From the IMG/VR virus record IMGVR_UViG_3300033150_000468, positions 1 to 32,227 of that record: DNA of 32,227 nucleotides. One strand, written 5' to 3'. Both the position numbers and the translations under genes were made by a program. This DNA comes from a virus. Every line of letters starts with the position of its first letter. Within the stretch, counting starts at the first letter, position 1. Shown in pieces: positions 22,266-29,150 of this stretch. The notes beneath the pieces are model-generated. The model was not told the origin of the DNA. It was given only the letters and a program-made list of their open reading frames with translations, and did not search any database.

Positions 22266-22993
22266 TGGCAAATGCTAAAGACATTACCATCGAGGACATT
22301 CAACTTACTATTTTAACGTATGGGCCGAGTGGGACAGGTAAGACGTCGTTTGCGTGTTCGTTTAGGAAGGCTGGCCCGGTTTATGTTGCTGACTTCGACA
22401 AGGGAATGTTAGGTCAAAGAGGGTTGGATGTTGAGTATGATACGTTCACCAACTATCAGGATTGGGAGGTTAAACTGGCGGAGTTAGAAGCTCAGTGTTC
22501 ATATGATACGGTTGTTCTTGACTCGGTTACTACTATGCAGGAGTATAAGATGGACAGGATACTTCAACTGTCCGGGAAGAAGACGGCGACGCAGTATGAG
22601 TGGATGTTACTTATCAATGACCTTCGTGACTTGTTTATGAGGCTTACTAAGTTAAGTAAGAATGTAGTGGTTATAGCTCATGAGCAGATGGTGCAGGATG
22701 GGATTACTGGTGAAATTATGGTAATGCCGGTTATTTATGGGAAGAAGTTGCCCGCTCAGTTACCTCTCTGGTTTGATGAGGTGTATCACTTTGGAGCAAC
22801 TAAGGATAAAGAGGGGTATCCCTTATATTATTTTGATACGGTTGCTCAAGATAAGTATATGGGAAAAAGTCGTCTGAATGTGTTACCTCCCAGAATTGAG
22901 TGGAGTAAACCAGATCCAAATCAGGTTGGAAAGGCTAAACCGTTAAATGCGTACGAGTTAATTATGTCGTACGTGAAAGGAGGTGCAAAGTGA
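22265..22993 (+). CDS. Sak4-like RecA-fold ATPase (AAA_24)
   Basis: A 242-aa protein starting MANAKDITIEDIQLTILTYGPSGTGKTSFACSF at 22265, chosen over 22250 because GGAGGTGG lies before it. Walker A is GPSGTGKT (residues about 20-27), Walker B is YDTVVLDSVTT (residues about 81-91). NVVVIAHEQMV near 138-148 is the sensor-like segment usual for this phage nucleotide-binding family (AAA_24, Sak4). Sak4 proteins act as single-strand annealing/RecA-like recombinases with an SSB partner. The nuclease upstream and the ssDNA-binding candidate downstream complete that set. Confidence 0.85.
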   Translation: MANAKDITIEDIQLTILTYGPSGTGKTSFACSFRKAGPVYVADFDKGMLGQRGLDVEYDTFTNYQDWEVKLAELEAQCSYDTVVLDSVTTMQEYKMDRILQLSGKKTATQYEWMLLINDLRDLFMRLTKLSKNVVVIAHEQMVQDGITGEIMVMPVIYGKKLPAQLPLWFDEVYHFGATKDKEGYPLYYFDTVAQDKYMGKSRLNVLPPRIEWSKPDPNQVGKAKPLNAYELIMSYVKGGAK

Positions 22994-23067
22994 AAGTTGA
23001 GACGTATGAAGTGATAGAAGTAGGGATTGATGATAAAATACCAGCGGTTTATTATTCTACACAATAG
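22990..23067 (+). CDS. Tiny 25-aa protein
   Basis: A GTG start at 22990 overlaps the ATPase stop (GTGA), with AGGAGG 6 bases upstream, and gives MKVETYEVIEVGIDDKIPAV then YYSTQ. The site and coupling are the same as for the GTG gene at 30602 (both have GGAGGTGCAAAGTGA). No family recognised. Confidence 0.5.
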   Translation: MKVETYEVIEVGIDDKIPAVYYSTQ

Positions 23068-23076
23068 GAGGGAGCA

Positions 23077-23304
23077 ATGTCGGAAGGTAAATTTTGTCCA
23101 AACTGTAAGTTTTCGATTTATGGTAAAAGGTTCTGTAGCTTTTGCGGGTGTGAGTTAATACCAAACGAGATGCCGTGTCCGGGATGTCACTCTATGATTT
23201 CACTTGTAAGTAACTTCTGCCCGGAGTGCGGACGTCCGGTTCAAAAGGAGGTGAAGGAGTATATAGAACAAGAGATTAAGAAGCAAGAGGCGTGGGCAAA
23301 GTAG
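23077..23304 (+). CDS. Double zinc-ribbon protein
   Basis: A 75-aa protein with two ribbons in tandem: CPNC (residues 7-10) with CSFCG (20-24), and CPGC (34-37) with CPECG (48-52). This is the DZR pattern, probably a nucleic-acid or protein adaptor. The tail (KEVKEYIEQEIKKQEAWAK) is helical. GGAGGGAG precedes the ATG. It lies between the recombinase and the ssDNA-binding candidate, so a role in replication or transcription control is plausible. Confidence 0.75.
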   Translation: MSEGKFCPNCKFSIYGKRFCSFCGCELIPNEMPCPGCHSMISLVSNFCPECGRPVQKEVKEYIEQEIKKQEAWAK

Positions 23305-23336
23305 TATTTCAACTATCAACAAACTAAGGAGGTGTT

Positions 23337-23747
23337 ATGAAGTTAGAAGCTGGGTTACACGACGTAGCGGATTTTAGTCCGATTACGCCGGGCGTGTATG
23401 AGTTGGTTATTAAGGAACCGCCGGAGATAATTCCAGAGGTTTATGACGAAACTGACATTGGTGGAAAGATGTACACTATTAACGTTCAGTGTGAGATTGC
23501 ATCAGGTTCAGAAGCTGGGAAGAAAGTGTGGCGTAGGATTACCAATAAGAGTAAAGCTACGAGATACTTTATGAAGAGGTTTCTGGAGGGAATTGGTATC
23601 ACTATCGGAAGTGATGGCAGTTTCATCACGGAGAATATGCTGGGTAGAAAGTTTAAGGCTGCTATTTATGACAGACAGTACAAGGATGCGGATGGAAACG
23701 AAAAGAAAGCGTCTGACATTGACCTTGAAAGTGTTCAGCCGCTGTAA
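23337..23747 (+). CDS. DUF669-type single-strand DNA-binding candidate
   Basis: A 136-aa protein with AAGGAGGTGTT before the ATG. The pattern GLHDVADFSPITPGVYELVIKEPP, then MYTINVQCEIASGSEAGKKVWRRITNKSKATRYFMKRFLEGIG, then NMLGRKFKAAIYDRQYKDADGNEKKASDI matches the phage DUF669 family (strand, G.YE..I, TINV..EI..G...G+.VW, ... GR.F.A.+), which is generally placed next to Sak4 or Erf-like recombinases and taken as an SSB-like protein. It ends in an acidic segment (DLESVQPL). The gene is followed by palindrome copy 4 and a terminator. Confidence 0.7.
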   Translation: MKLEAGLHDVADFSPITPGVYELVIKEPPEIIPEVYDETDIGGKMYTINVQCEIASGSEAGKKVWRRITNKSKATRYFMKRFLEGIGITIGSDGSFITENMLGRKFKAAIYDRQYKDADGNEKKASDIDLESVQPL

Positions 23748-23753
23748 GAGTTA

Positions 23754-23776
23754 GTAAATTCAAAAATTGAAATTAC
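23754..23776. repeat. Dispersed 23-bp palindrome, copy 4
   Basis: Left half GTAAATTCAA, right half TTGAAATTAC, starting 6 bases after the stop of the DUF669-type gene and ending exactly where the terminator stem begins. Confidence 0.7.
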
Positions 23777-23827
23777 GACCGCTTACCGGCAGCAAAGCCC
23801 ACGTGCCGGTAGGTGGTCAGTTTTCTT
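23777..23827 (+). terminator. Strong rho-independent terminator
   Basis: Arms 23777-23791 and 23804-23818 pair over 15 bp with two G-U pairs (TACCGGCA with TGCCGGTA in the inner part), 12-base loop, then AGTTTTCTT. It would end the nuclease/recombinase/SSB transcript. Confidence 0.85.
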
Positions 23828-23842
23828 AACCAATATTTCATT

Positions 23843-23977
23843 ATGAAGGTATTACTTTGGCTGTGTATAATAGGGTTTTTAGTAGCGGTAAGTGTTGGTA
23901 ATGTACACTTAGCGACGTGGAGTTTGGTACTATTCATCATTGTTGTTGGAGGTGGGTTGATAGATGGACTATTGTAG
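23843..23977 (+). CDS. Small two-helix membrane protein
   Basis: A 44-aa frame with two hydrophobic stretches: VLLWLCIIGFLVAVSVG (residues 3-19) and WSLVLFIIVVGGGLIDG (26-42), separated by NVHLAT. There is no clear ribosome binding site, and its end overlaps the next gene by 14 bases. Small two-pass proteins of this kind are common in phages as holin-like or host-membrane-acting early products. It lies right after a terminator, so it may need its own promoter, which I cannot identify. Confidence 0.5.
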   Translation: MKVLLWLCIIGFLVAVSVGNVHLATWSLVLFIIVVGGGLIDGLL

Positions 23978-24257
23978 GAAGTGCAAGATAGAGTTCCCGA
24001 ACAAATTCATTAATGAAGTCGTTACAAGACGAAGGAGATATATAGTGTGTCCGCTATGTGCTCTCCGAATATTTAACGTTAGCCGGGGGTGGCCTCTTGA
24101 CAGACCATTTGATAATCCTGTGCAGAGAAAGTTATATCTTGAGGCGGTTCAGTACTTAAGAACAAAAAGAGGGTACATTCACGAGAAGGCGGGAGACCTT
24201 ACTCGTATTGCTAAAGGTACCTATAAAAAGTCGAAAGGTGGGTTATGGTTAAGGTAA
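23964..24257 (+). CDS. Small zinc-binding protein
   Basis: A 97-aa basic protein with GGAGGT 9 bases before the ATG. CRKC (residues 4-7) and CPLC (29-32) form a ribbon (MDYCRKCKIEF, RRRRYIVCPLCALRIFN), followed by a basic helical tail (RKLYLEAVQYLRTKRGYIHEKAGDLTRIAKGTYKKSKG). Probably binds nucleic acid. It overlaps both neighbours slightly. Not otherwise recognised. Confidence 0.65.
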   Translation: MDYCRKCKIEFPNKFINEVVTRRRRYIVCPLCALRIFNVSRGWPLDRPFDNPVQRKLYLEAVQYLRTKRGYIHEKAGDLTRIAKGTYKKSKGGLWLR

Positions 24258-24409
24258 AAGTATCTGAGGTAAAGGTTCAGGCAGAAAATCTACATAACCC
24301 GCAAAAGAGAAAGCAGCATCATAACACTAAAGGTTTGTGGCAGATAAAGCGATATAAAATGGAGAAACAAGCTACGGATATTTGTAAAAGGCTTAACATT
24401 CAATACTAG
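24245..24409 (+). CDS. Small basic hypothetical protein
   Basis: A 54-aa frame (MVKVKVSEVKVQAENLHNPQ, KRKQHHNTKGLWQIKRYKME and on), with AAAGGTGGG just upstream inside the previous gene. It is Lys/His-rich with a helical end (MEKQATDICKRLNIQ). No family recognised. Confidence 0.5.
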   Translation: MVKVKVSEVKVQAENLHNPQKRKQHHNTKGLWQIKRYKMEKQATDICKRLNIQY

Positions 24410-24418
24410 GAGGAATAG

Positions 24419-24610
24419 ATGAAAATGACTGTAATAATTAGAAATGATTCTCCATTACTATTAGTGGGTGACAGCCCAAGTTATCGAAGAGTTACGATAG
24501 AAATGACTCCACAGCAAGAGGAAGCTCTCAAACTCAGGAAAGTTGGGGTTCAAGCAGGACAAAATATTTATGAAGAATATAGTCACTGCTTTTTGGAGAA
24601 GGAGGACTGA
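24419..24610 (+). CDS. Hypothetical protein
   Basis: A 63-aa protein with AGGAGG 5 bases before the ATG. It begins with strands (KMTVIIRNDSPLLLVGDSPSYRRVTIEMT), then PQQEEALKLRKVG and a short aromatic end. The pattern ..VTIEMTPQQEEALKLRK resembles small phage proteins of unknown function. Clear start and stop, but no motif. Confidence 0.6.
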   Translation: MKMTVIIRNDSPLLLVGDSPSYRRVTIEMTPQQEEALKLRKVGVQAGQNIYEEYSHCFLEKED

Positions 24611-24611
24611 C

Positions 24612-24716
24612 GTGGAACTACAAAAAGCGATTAAAGTAATAAAAGAATTTAAAGAGTTATGTCAGCAACCAAACAAACTTTGGCAAGAAAGAAAAGAAGC
24701 TTTTCAAAGTTTTTAA
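24612..24716 (+). CDS. Tiny helical protein
   Basis: A 34-aa frame from GTG 24612 (MELQKAIKVIKEFKELCQQP then NKLWQERKEAFQSF) with GGAGG 7 bases before the start, one base after the previous stop codon. Predicted as two short helices. Expression is likely from the ribosome binding site; function unknown. Confidence 0.45.
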   Translation: MELQKAIKVIKEFKELCQQPNKLWQERKEAFQSF

Positions 24717-24732
24717 TTGGAAGGAGCAAGAA

Positions 24733-24813
24733 ATGAAAAAACCCCTTTGGGGTATCGTCATAAGCTGGCTCAAGCAATTTATAAAAGATTGGGAGGTAAA
24801 TGATGAAGGTTAA
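24733..24813 (+). CDS. Tiny amphipathic peptide
   Basis: A 26-aa frame (MKKPLWGIVISWLKQFIKDW then EVNDEG) with AAGGAG 7 bases upstream. The Trp-rich amphipathic helix (LWGIVISWLKQFIKDW) could associate with membranes. ACCCC/GGGGT around 24740-24752 can form a small hairpin. Its end overlaps the next gene's start. Confidence 0.45.
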   Translation: MKKPLWGIVISWLKQFIKDWEVNDEG

Positions 24814-25588
24814 CGTTTCCCGGTTCTTTAGGAGAAGTAGGAAAAAATACGTCTTAACCAAGGAAAAAAGGGTTGTTTCTGGAGTTACTTTATTCCGGAT
24901 TAAAGCTCTTACTTCTTTCGGTAATGTAAAGAAAGGCGATTTAGGGGGGTGGATAGAGAAAGAAGATAATTTATCTCAAAGTAATAACGCTTGGGTCTCC
25001 GGTAATGCCCGGGTCTCCGGTAATACTTGGGTCTTCGGTAATGCCCAAATCTTCGATAATATCCGGGTCTTCGGTAATGCCCAAATCTTCGGTAATGCCC
25101 GGGTCTTCGGTAATGCCCAAATCTTCGGTAATGCCCGGGTCTCCGGTAATGCCCAAATCTTCGGTAATGCCCGGGTCTCCGGTAATACTTGGGTCTTCGG
25201 TAATGCCTGGGTTTACGAACGACATCACGTATATACAGGTTACATCAATTTTAAACTCTCCAACATTGAATCATCACTGAGAGGTCAACTGGGTCTGTGC
25301 TTCATTAACAACAAAATTGTTCTGTATAAACGGGTAAACAAGATAAGTGATGGTAAATATTCTTCTTGTTACGATAAAAATTTTATATATCAAGACGGAA
25401 AAATCTCCGAAGTAAAAGACGCTGATATGTCAAACGCAAGTTGCTCAACAGGTATTCATTGTAGTCTCGCTACGTATTGGCGAGAAGGAGATACTACGAT
25501 AGCAGTCGAGATTGAAAAAGAAGATGTGATAACCGTTCAGGAAGGAAAAGTTAGATGTAAGAAAGTTAAAGTAATCGGGGAAGTGTAA
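24803..25588 (+). CDS. Left-handed beta-helix (hexapeptide-repeat) protein
   Basis: A 261-aa protein; ATG 24803 is 5 bases after GGGAGGT, so it is preferred over ATG 24800. After RIKALTSFGNVKKGDLGGWIEKEDNLSQ come 13 hexapeptides of the type N-A-[RQW]-[VI]-[FS]-G (residues about 62-139), which would form a left-handed beta-helix. This layout (KKGDLGGWIE.E.NLS....AWV..NA.V.GNA) is a widespread phage/prophage family. The C-terminal domain (YKRVNKISDGKY...GIHCSLATYW..GD) resembles the DUF5758-type tail with a GIHC motif. No enzymatic residues are obvious. The repeat tract is nearly perfect at DNA level. Confidence 0.7.
   Translation: MKVNVSRFFRRSRKKYVLTKEKRVVSGVTLFRIKALTSFGNVKKGDLGGWIEKEDNLSQSNNAWVSGNARVSGNTWVFGNAQIFDNIRVFGNAQIFGNARVFGNAQIFGNARVSGNAQIFGNARVSGNTWVFGNAWVYERHHVYTGYINFKLSNIESSLRGQLGLCFINNKIVLYKRVNKISDGKYSSCYDKNFIYQDGKISEVKDADMSNASCSTGIHCSLATYWREGDTTIAVEIEKEDVITVQEGKVRCKKVKVIGEV
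24986..25219 (+). repeat. 18-bp hexapeptide-coding tandem repeats (13 units)
   Basis: Two unit types alternate, GCCCGGGTCTCCGGTAAT-like and GCCCAAATCTTCGGTAAT-like, in all three forward frames without stops over most of the length, and also open on the other strand. Confidence 0.9.
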
Positions 25589-25619
25589 CTCTTAATTCAA
25601 AGAATAACGGGAGATGGAA

Positions 25620-26177
25620 ATGAAACAAATTATCACTCTAACTGATGAATGGATAAAGAGATGGCGTCCTTGTAAAAAAGGTATCAAATGGTTAAAAGGT
25701 AAAGACCCCAATGCTATTAAAATCCTGGAATTACTTATCAAAGAAAAACGCTACAATTGGGCTAATTGGACTATTGTGCGGGTTATGACATATGAACAAT
25801 ATGTCAGTTATGCCATGTATGCAACTGAGCAGATAACAGGGATATATGAGAAAAAATGTCCTAATAATAAAATATTTCACAAGATTATAGAAGCTGCTAA
25901 AAAGTGTATTAAAAATCCAACAAAGAAAAATAAAATTGCTGCTGTTGCTTATGCTGATGTTTATGTTGGTGCTATTAATGCTTATGTTGCTTATGTTGCT
26001 GTTACTGCTTATGTTGCTGCTGCTGCTGCTGCTTATGCTGCCGATGCTGATGCTGCTGCTGCTTATACTGCTGCTGCTTATGCCGATGCTGCCGATGATG
26101 CTTATGCTAATGATAGTCTAAAACTCAAAATCCTTAAATATGGAATAAGTCTTTTAAAGGAAACTAACAATGACTAA
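25620..26177 (+). CDS. Ala/Tyr-rich repeat protein
   Basis: A 185-aa protein starting MKQIITLTDEWIKRWRPCKKGIKWLKGK at 25620 (GGGAG 6 bases upstream; the earlier ATG at 25614 touches that site). The first 100 residues read like a folded domain (TDEWIKRWRPCKKGIKWL, a phrase seen in a family of phage proteins of unknown function). Residues about 105-165 are mostly Ala, Tyr, Asp and Val (AAVAYADVYVGAINAYVAYV and on), coded by GCT/TAT/GTT-rich DNA that looks prone to slippage. It ends with a helix (LKLKILKYGISLLKE). Function unknown. Confidence 0.65.
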   Translation: MKQIITLTDEWIKRWRPCKKGIKWLKGKDPNAIKILELLIKEKRYNWANWTIVRVMTYEQYVSYAMYATEQITGIYEKKCPNNKIFHKIIEAAKKCIKNPTKKNKIAAVAYADVYVGAINAYVAYVAVTAYVAAAAAAYAADADAAAAYTAAAYADAADDAYANDSLKLKILKYGISLLKETNND

Positions 26178-26223
26178 ACCTAAATTGAATGTTATTGAAG
26201 CGGGAGAAGTGTTTAGACCGTAA
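26170..26223 (+). CDS. 17-aa mini-frame
   Basis: MTKPKLNVIEAGEVFRP, preceded by AAAGGAAA. It overlaps the end of the Ala-rich gene. It may be a truncated remnant of a larger protein; very short, low confidence. Confidence 0.2.
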   Translation: MTKPKLNVIEAGEVFRP

Positions 26224-26257
26224 GAAAAGAAAGAAGAAGATGAGGAAATTTTGACCA

Positions 26258-26533
26258 ATGAACAAACAAAGAGTGGTGGAGAATCTTCAGTTAATCATTA
26301 ATGCTATTAAAAGGGGCGAAACATTACCGCCCTTAGCAGTAAGTATGCTGCACGAAGCTCAGAAACTCCTTGAGGAGATGAGGGTTGAGGAATGGAAAAT
26401 AGAAGAAATGATTGAAAAAAGTAAGTTATATCAAGGTTTTCAATGCAGTAATTACGTTATTCGAACAGGACTAAAGAAACGATTAGCTCACAAAATAGTG
26501 GAGGAATTAAATAAACAAGGAGGTGTAATATGA
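26258..26533 (+). CDS. Hypothetical helical protein
   Basis: A 91-aa protein with GAGG about 13 bases before the ATG. RVVENLQLIINAIKRGETLPPLAVSMLHEAQKLLEEMRVEEWKIEEMIEK is helical throughout; the end NYVIRTGLKKRLAHKIVEELNKQ is basic. The stop overlaps the next start (ATGA). Not recognised. Confidence 0.55.
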   Translation: MNKQRVVENLQLIINAIKRGETLPPLAVSMLHEAQKLLEEMRVEEWKIEEMIEKSKLYQGFQCSNYVIRTGLKKRLAHKIVEELNKQGGVI

Positions 26534-26778
26534 TAAACTTGGGAGACAAAGTAAAGGACAAAGTATCCGGTTTAATAGGAACTGTTACTTCGAGAATAGA
26601 GTACCTTAACGGTTGTATCCAGTATGGAATTCAGCCTAAGGTTAAAAAGGATGCAACAGAAATAATTACTTGGAACATTGACGAGAACCAATTGGAAAAA
26701 ATAGGGAAAACTGTAAAGGTAAAGAAACCTAAAACTAACGGTGGGCCTACGAGAAAAGTAACTTCATATTATTTGTAA
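26530..26778 (+). CDS. SH3/KOW-like small protein
   Basis: An 82-aa protein with AAGGAGGTG before the ATG. INLGDKVKDKVSGLIGTVTSRIEYLNGCIQYGIQPKVKKDATEI has the pattern of a small SH3-like barrel (GD.V.D.VSG..G.VTSR..YL.GC.QYGIQP), seen in many phage accessory proteins of unknown function. The tail is basic and may bind nucleic acid. It lies directly ahead of the replication genes. Confidence 0.65.
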   Translation: MINLGDKVKDKVSGLIGTVTSRIEYLNGCIQYGIQPKVKKDATEIITWNIDENQLEKIGKTVKVKKPKTNGGPTRKVTSYYL

Positions 26779-26817
26779 TACAGTAGGAAAGCTTAATTTA
26801 ACTAAGGAGTAAAAACT

Positions 26818-26970
26818 ATGAAAAGCAATTGGATAACTTTAGCGGGAAAGGTAAAGAAACGAAAGTCTGTTACACGCAACAAAAAGTTTGCTGATTACGT
26901 TAGTGGTAAGTTAGACATTGTGAAGTGGTCTATGTACAAACAATTGATGGAGAAAAAGTTATGGAAATAG
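26818..26970 (+). CDS. Small basic protein upstream of the polymerase
   Basis: A 50-aa frame (MKSNWITLAGKVKKRKSVTR, NKKFADYVSGKLDIVKWSMY and on) with AAGGAG 8 bases upstream. It ends 10 bases inside the polymerase start, so the pair is likely coupled. Highly basic; function unknown. Confidence 0.55.
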   Translation: MKSNWITLAGKVKKRKSVTRNKKFADYVSGKLDIVKWSMYKQLMEKKLWK

Positions 26971-28579
26971 TTGTCCCGTTTGAGGGGCCGGAGCATGCTA
27001 AAATTTATATTGTCGGAGAAGCTCCCGGTAAACAGGAAGAGGCGATTGGCAGACCATTCGTGGGTAGTGCCGGGCGTATTCTTGACAGACTTTTGATGGA
27101 AGTTGGAATTACGAGAAATGAGTGTCGTATAGGTAATGTTATGAGAGTACGTCCCATTAATGATAAGTTTAGTTACTTCTATAACGGGAAATATCCAAAG
27201 CCGGAACTGGTGGAAGGTAGAAGGTACCTGATTGAAGATATTAAGAGATGCAATCCCAATGTAGTTGTAGCGTTAGGTAATGAGCCACTGGTTACGCTTA
27301 TGGGATATAAAGATATAATGAACTGGAGGGGGTCAATACTCTGGAGCCGGAAAGCGCAATGTAAAGTTATCCCGTCTATTCATCCTGCTGCATTATTCCG
27401 TATGTGGGAGAATGTTCCGCTTGCGATGTTTGACTTTAAGAGAGTAAAGGAAGAAAGTGAGTCAAGTGAGTTGGTAATACCAAAAAAAAATCTTATTGTG
27501 AAACCTACTTTTGCTCAAGTTATGGATTATATAGAAAATTTTCGCGAGTGTGGTAAGAGAATGGCATTCGATGTAGAAACAACGGATTTGTGGATTACGG
27601 CTATAGCACTAAGTAACAATCCTCTGGAGGCAATATCCATACCATTCACTCTCGGAAATGGTGCGCCGTATTGGGTAGATAGTGATGAAGAGTTGATTTG
27701 GAAAGGACTAAAAAGGTTGATGGAAGATGAGTCAGTGGAGAAAGTAGCTCAAAATGCACAGTTCGACGTCTTACTTTTGAAACTCAACCCATATCATATA
27801 GATGTAAGAGGGTTGGTGTTGGATACGATGTGCGCCCACCATACGATATATCCAGAGCTCCGTAAGAGTTTGGCTGTGTTGACCAGTATATATACGAGAC
27901 AACCATATTATAAACATTGGTCTAACACCTCTGATGATATTCGATTTTGGAAGTACAACGCGATGGATGCGGCTGTTACGTTAGAGGCAAGTGTTGCTAT
28001 AGAGAAAGAACTCAAAGAGTTTGGAGTCTGGGATTTTTATCATCGTTTGGTTCACCCCCTTATACCTATCCTTATGGAAATGCAATTAAGAGGAGTTAAG
28101 ATAGATATTCCTGAGTGGAAGAAATTTAAAGCTGAGACAATCACTTCGCTTGCAGAACTGCAAGCGGAATTATGTAAACTGGTAGGCAGGGAGGTTAATG
28201 TTATGAGTCCAAAGCAGCTGAAAAAGTTGCTGTATCGTAACATGAACCTCCCTCCGCAATATAAGAAAGGAACTGCACGTATCACAACTGATGAGGATGC
28301 GCTTAAGAAGTTGGCTGTTAGATACCCTTCCAGATTGTTTGATTTGATATTGGATATTAGAGGTAAAAGGAAGGTGCTCAGTACATATATAGAAAACCTC
28401 TTTGGTGAAGATGGCAGAGCCAGGTCAAGTTATATAATAGGGGGTGATAATGAAGGTGTTGGCGGAACTGAAACTGGTAGGTTATCGTCTAGAGAAAGCA
28501 TTTTTGGTACAGGAACCAATCTGCAAAACATACCTAAAGGGTCTTGTAGACGCATGTTTATTGCTGATGAAGGAAAAGT

Positions 28580-29008
28580 GCAGAAGTTAGAGTCGTGGCT
28601 TACCTCTCGGAAGAAACAAAACTTATTGATTTATTCACCAAAGGCGGCGATATACATACACAAAACGCAGCGTGGATATTTGATAAGCAAGTGGAAGAAG
28701 TCAAGAAAGAGGAGCGGGAAATGGCTAAGAGACTTGTTCACGCGTCTAATTATGGCATCGGGCCAAGAACGTTTGCTCATTATGCCGGTATCGGTGAAAG
28801 GGAAGCTAAAAGGTTGCTTGAAAAGTACTTTACCACTTTCCCGCGTATACGGTCGTGGCACTATGAGGTACAGTCACATCTTAAGAAGAACAGGACGTTA
28901 GTTACCCCTCTTGGACGAAAATTTGGCATTGATAAAGTTGAAGGAGAAGTTTCCGGATTTAGAGGTTATGCTACAAATTCACGATGCGTTCGTTATTCAA
29001 GTACCTAA
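28580..29008 (+). pseudogene. Polymerase segment 2 (motif B) in a shifted frame
   Basis: From 28580 this frame reads AEVRVVAYLSEETKLIDLFTKGGDIH, the expected continuation after motif A, and contains the O-helix motif B (REMAKRLVHASNYG, residues ending near 28770). It stays homologous to family A polymerases up to TLVTPLGRK (28921), after which the frame carries unrelated codons to the stop at 29008. Motif B residues look intact. It is not an independent gene; a possible GTG start at 28595 lacks a good site. Confidence 0.75.
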
Positions 29009-29147
29009 GGAGACGGTTGGGATGTGGGTGAGTAGAGTTAATGAAGCGTTTAACATTCCTCTTAACATCCGCGGGAGAACACTCATAATTCCTGTTAAGC
29101 ATAAAGTCGGTAAGAATTGGGATGAGATGGTTGAGTATAAGGTGTAA
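28911..29147 (+). pseudogene. Polymerase segment 3 (motif C), back in the first frame
   Basis: From about 28920 the frame reads NLALIKLKEKFPDLEVMLQIHDAFVIQV, the end of family A polymerases, with motif C (QIHDA, the HD intact), and continues to the natural end GKNWDEMVEYKV at 29147. This frame equals that of segment 1, so the two deletions together are a multiple of three. The stretch between TLVTPLGRK and NLALIK, normally about 35-38 residues, is missing. Confidence 0.75.
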
Positions 29148-29150
29148 CGT

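Larger units (their letters stand above)
26961..29147 (+). pseudogene. UDG / family A DNA polymerase fusion, broken by two deletions
   Basis: From the ATG at 26961 (GGAGA 7 bases upstream) residues 17-145 form a family-4-type uracil-DNA glycosylase (VGEAPGKQEEAIGRPFVGSAGR, NVMRVRPIND, SIHPAAL); the usual Cys of KCRPP is Val, so the Fe-S cluster is probably incomplete. Residues 201-340 are a 3'-5' exonuclease with the acids intact (FDVETT, NAQFD, YNAMD). The polymerase part begins at residue 360 and has GGTETGRLSS and TNLQNIP. After FIADEGKV (residue 540) the frame is lost: about 25 bases with motif A (D-x-SQ) are missing and the sequence resumes one frame over with AEVRVVAYLS. A second gap lies at about 28920. 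UDG-PolA fusions exist in phages such as SPO1. Confidence 0.8.

Noticed and set aside
24971-25280. Frames on both strands with GITEDPG or SSVMPGS repeats
   Set aside because: Shadows of the 18-bp repeat inside the beta-helix gene.
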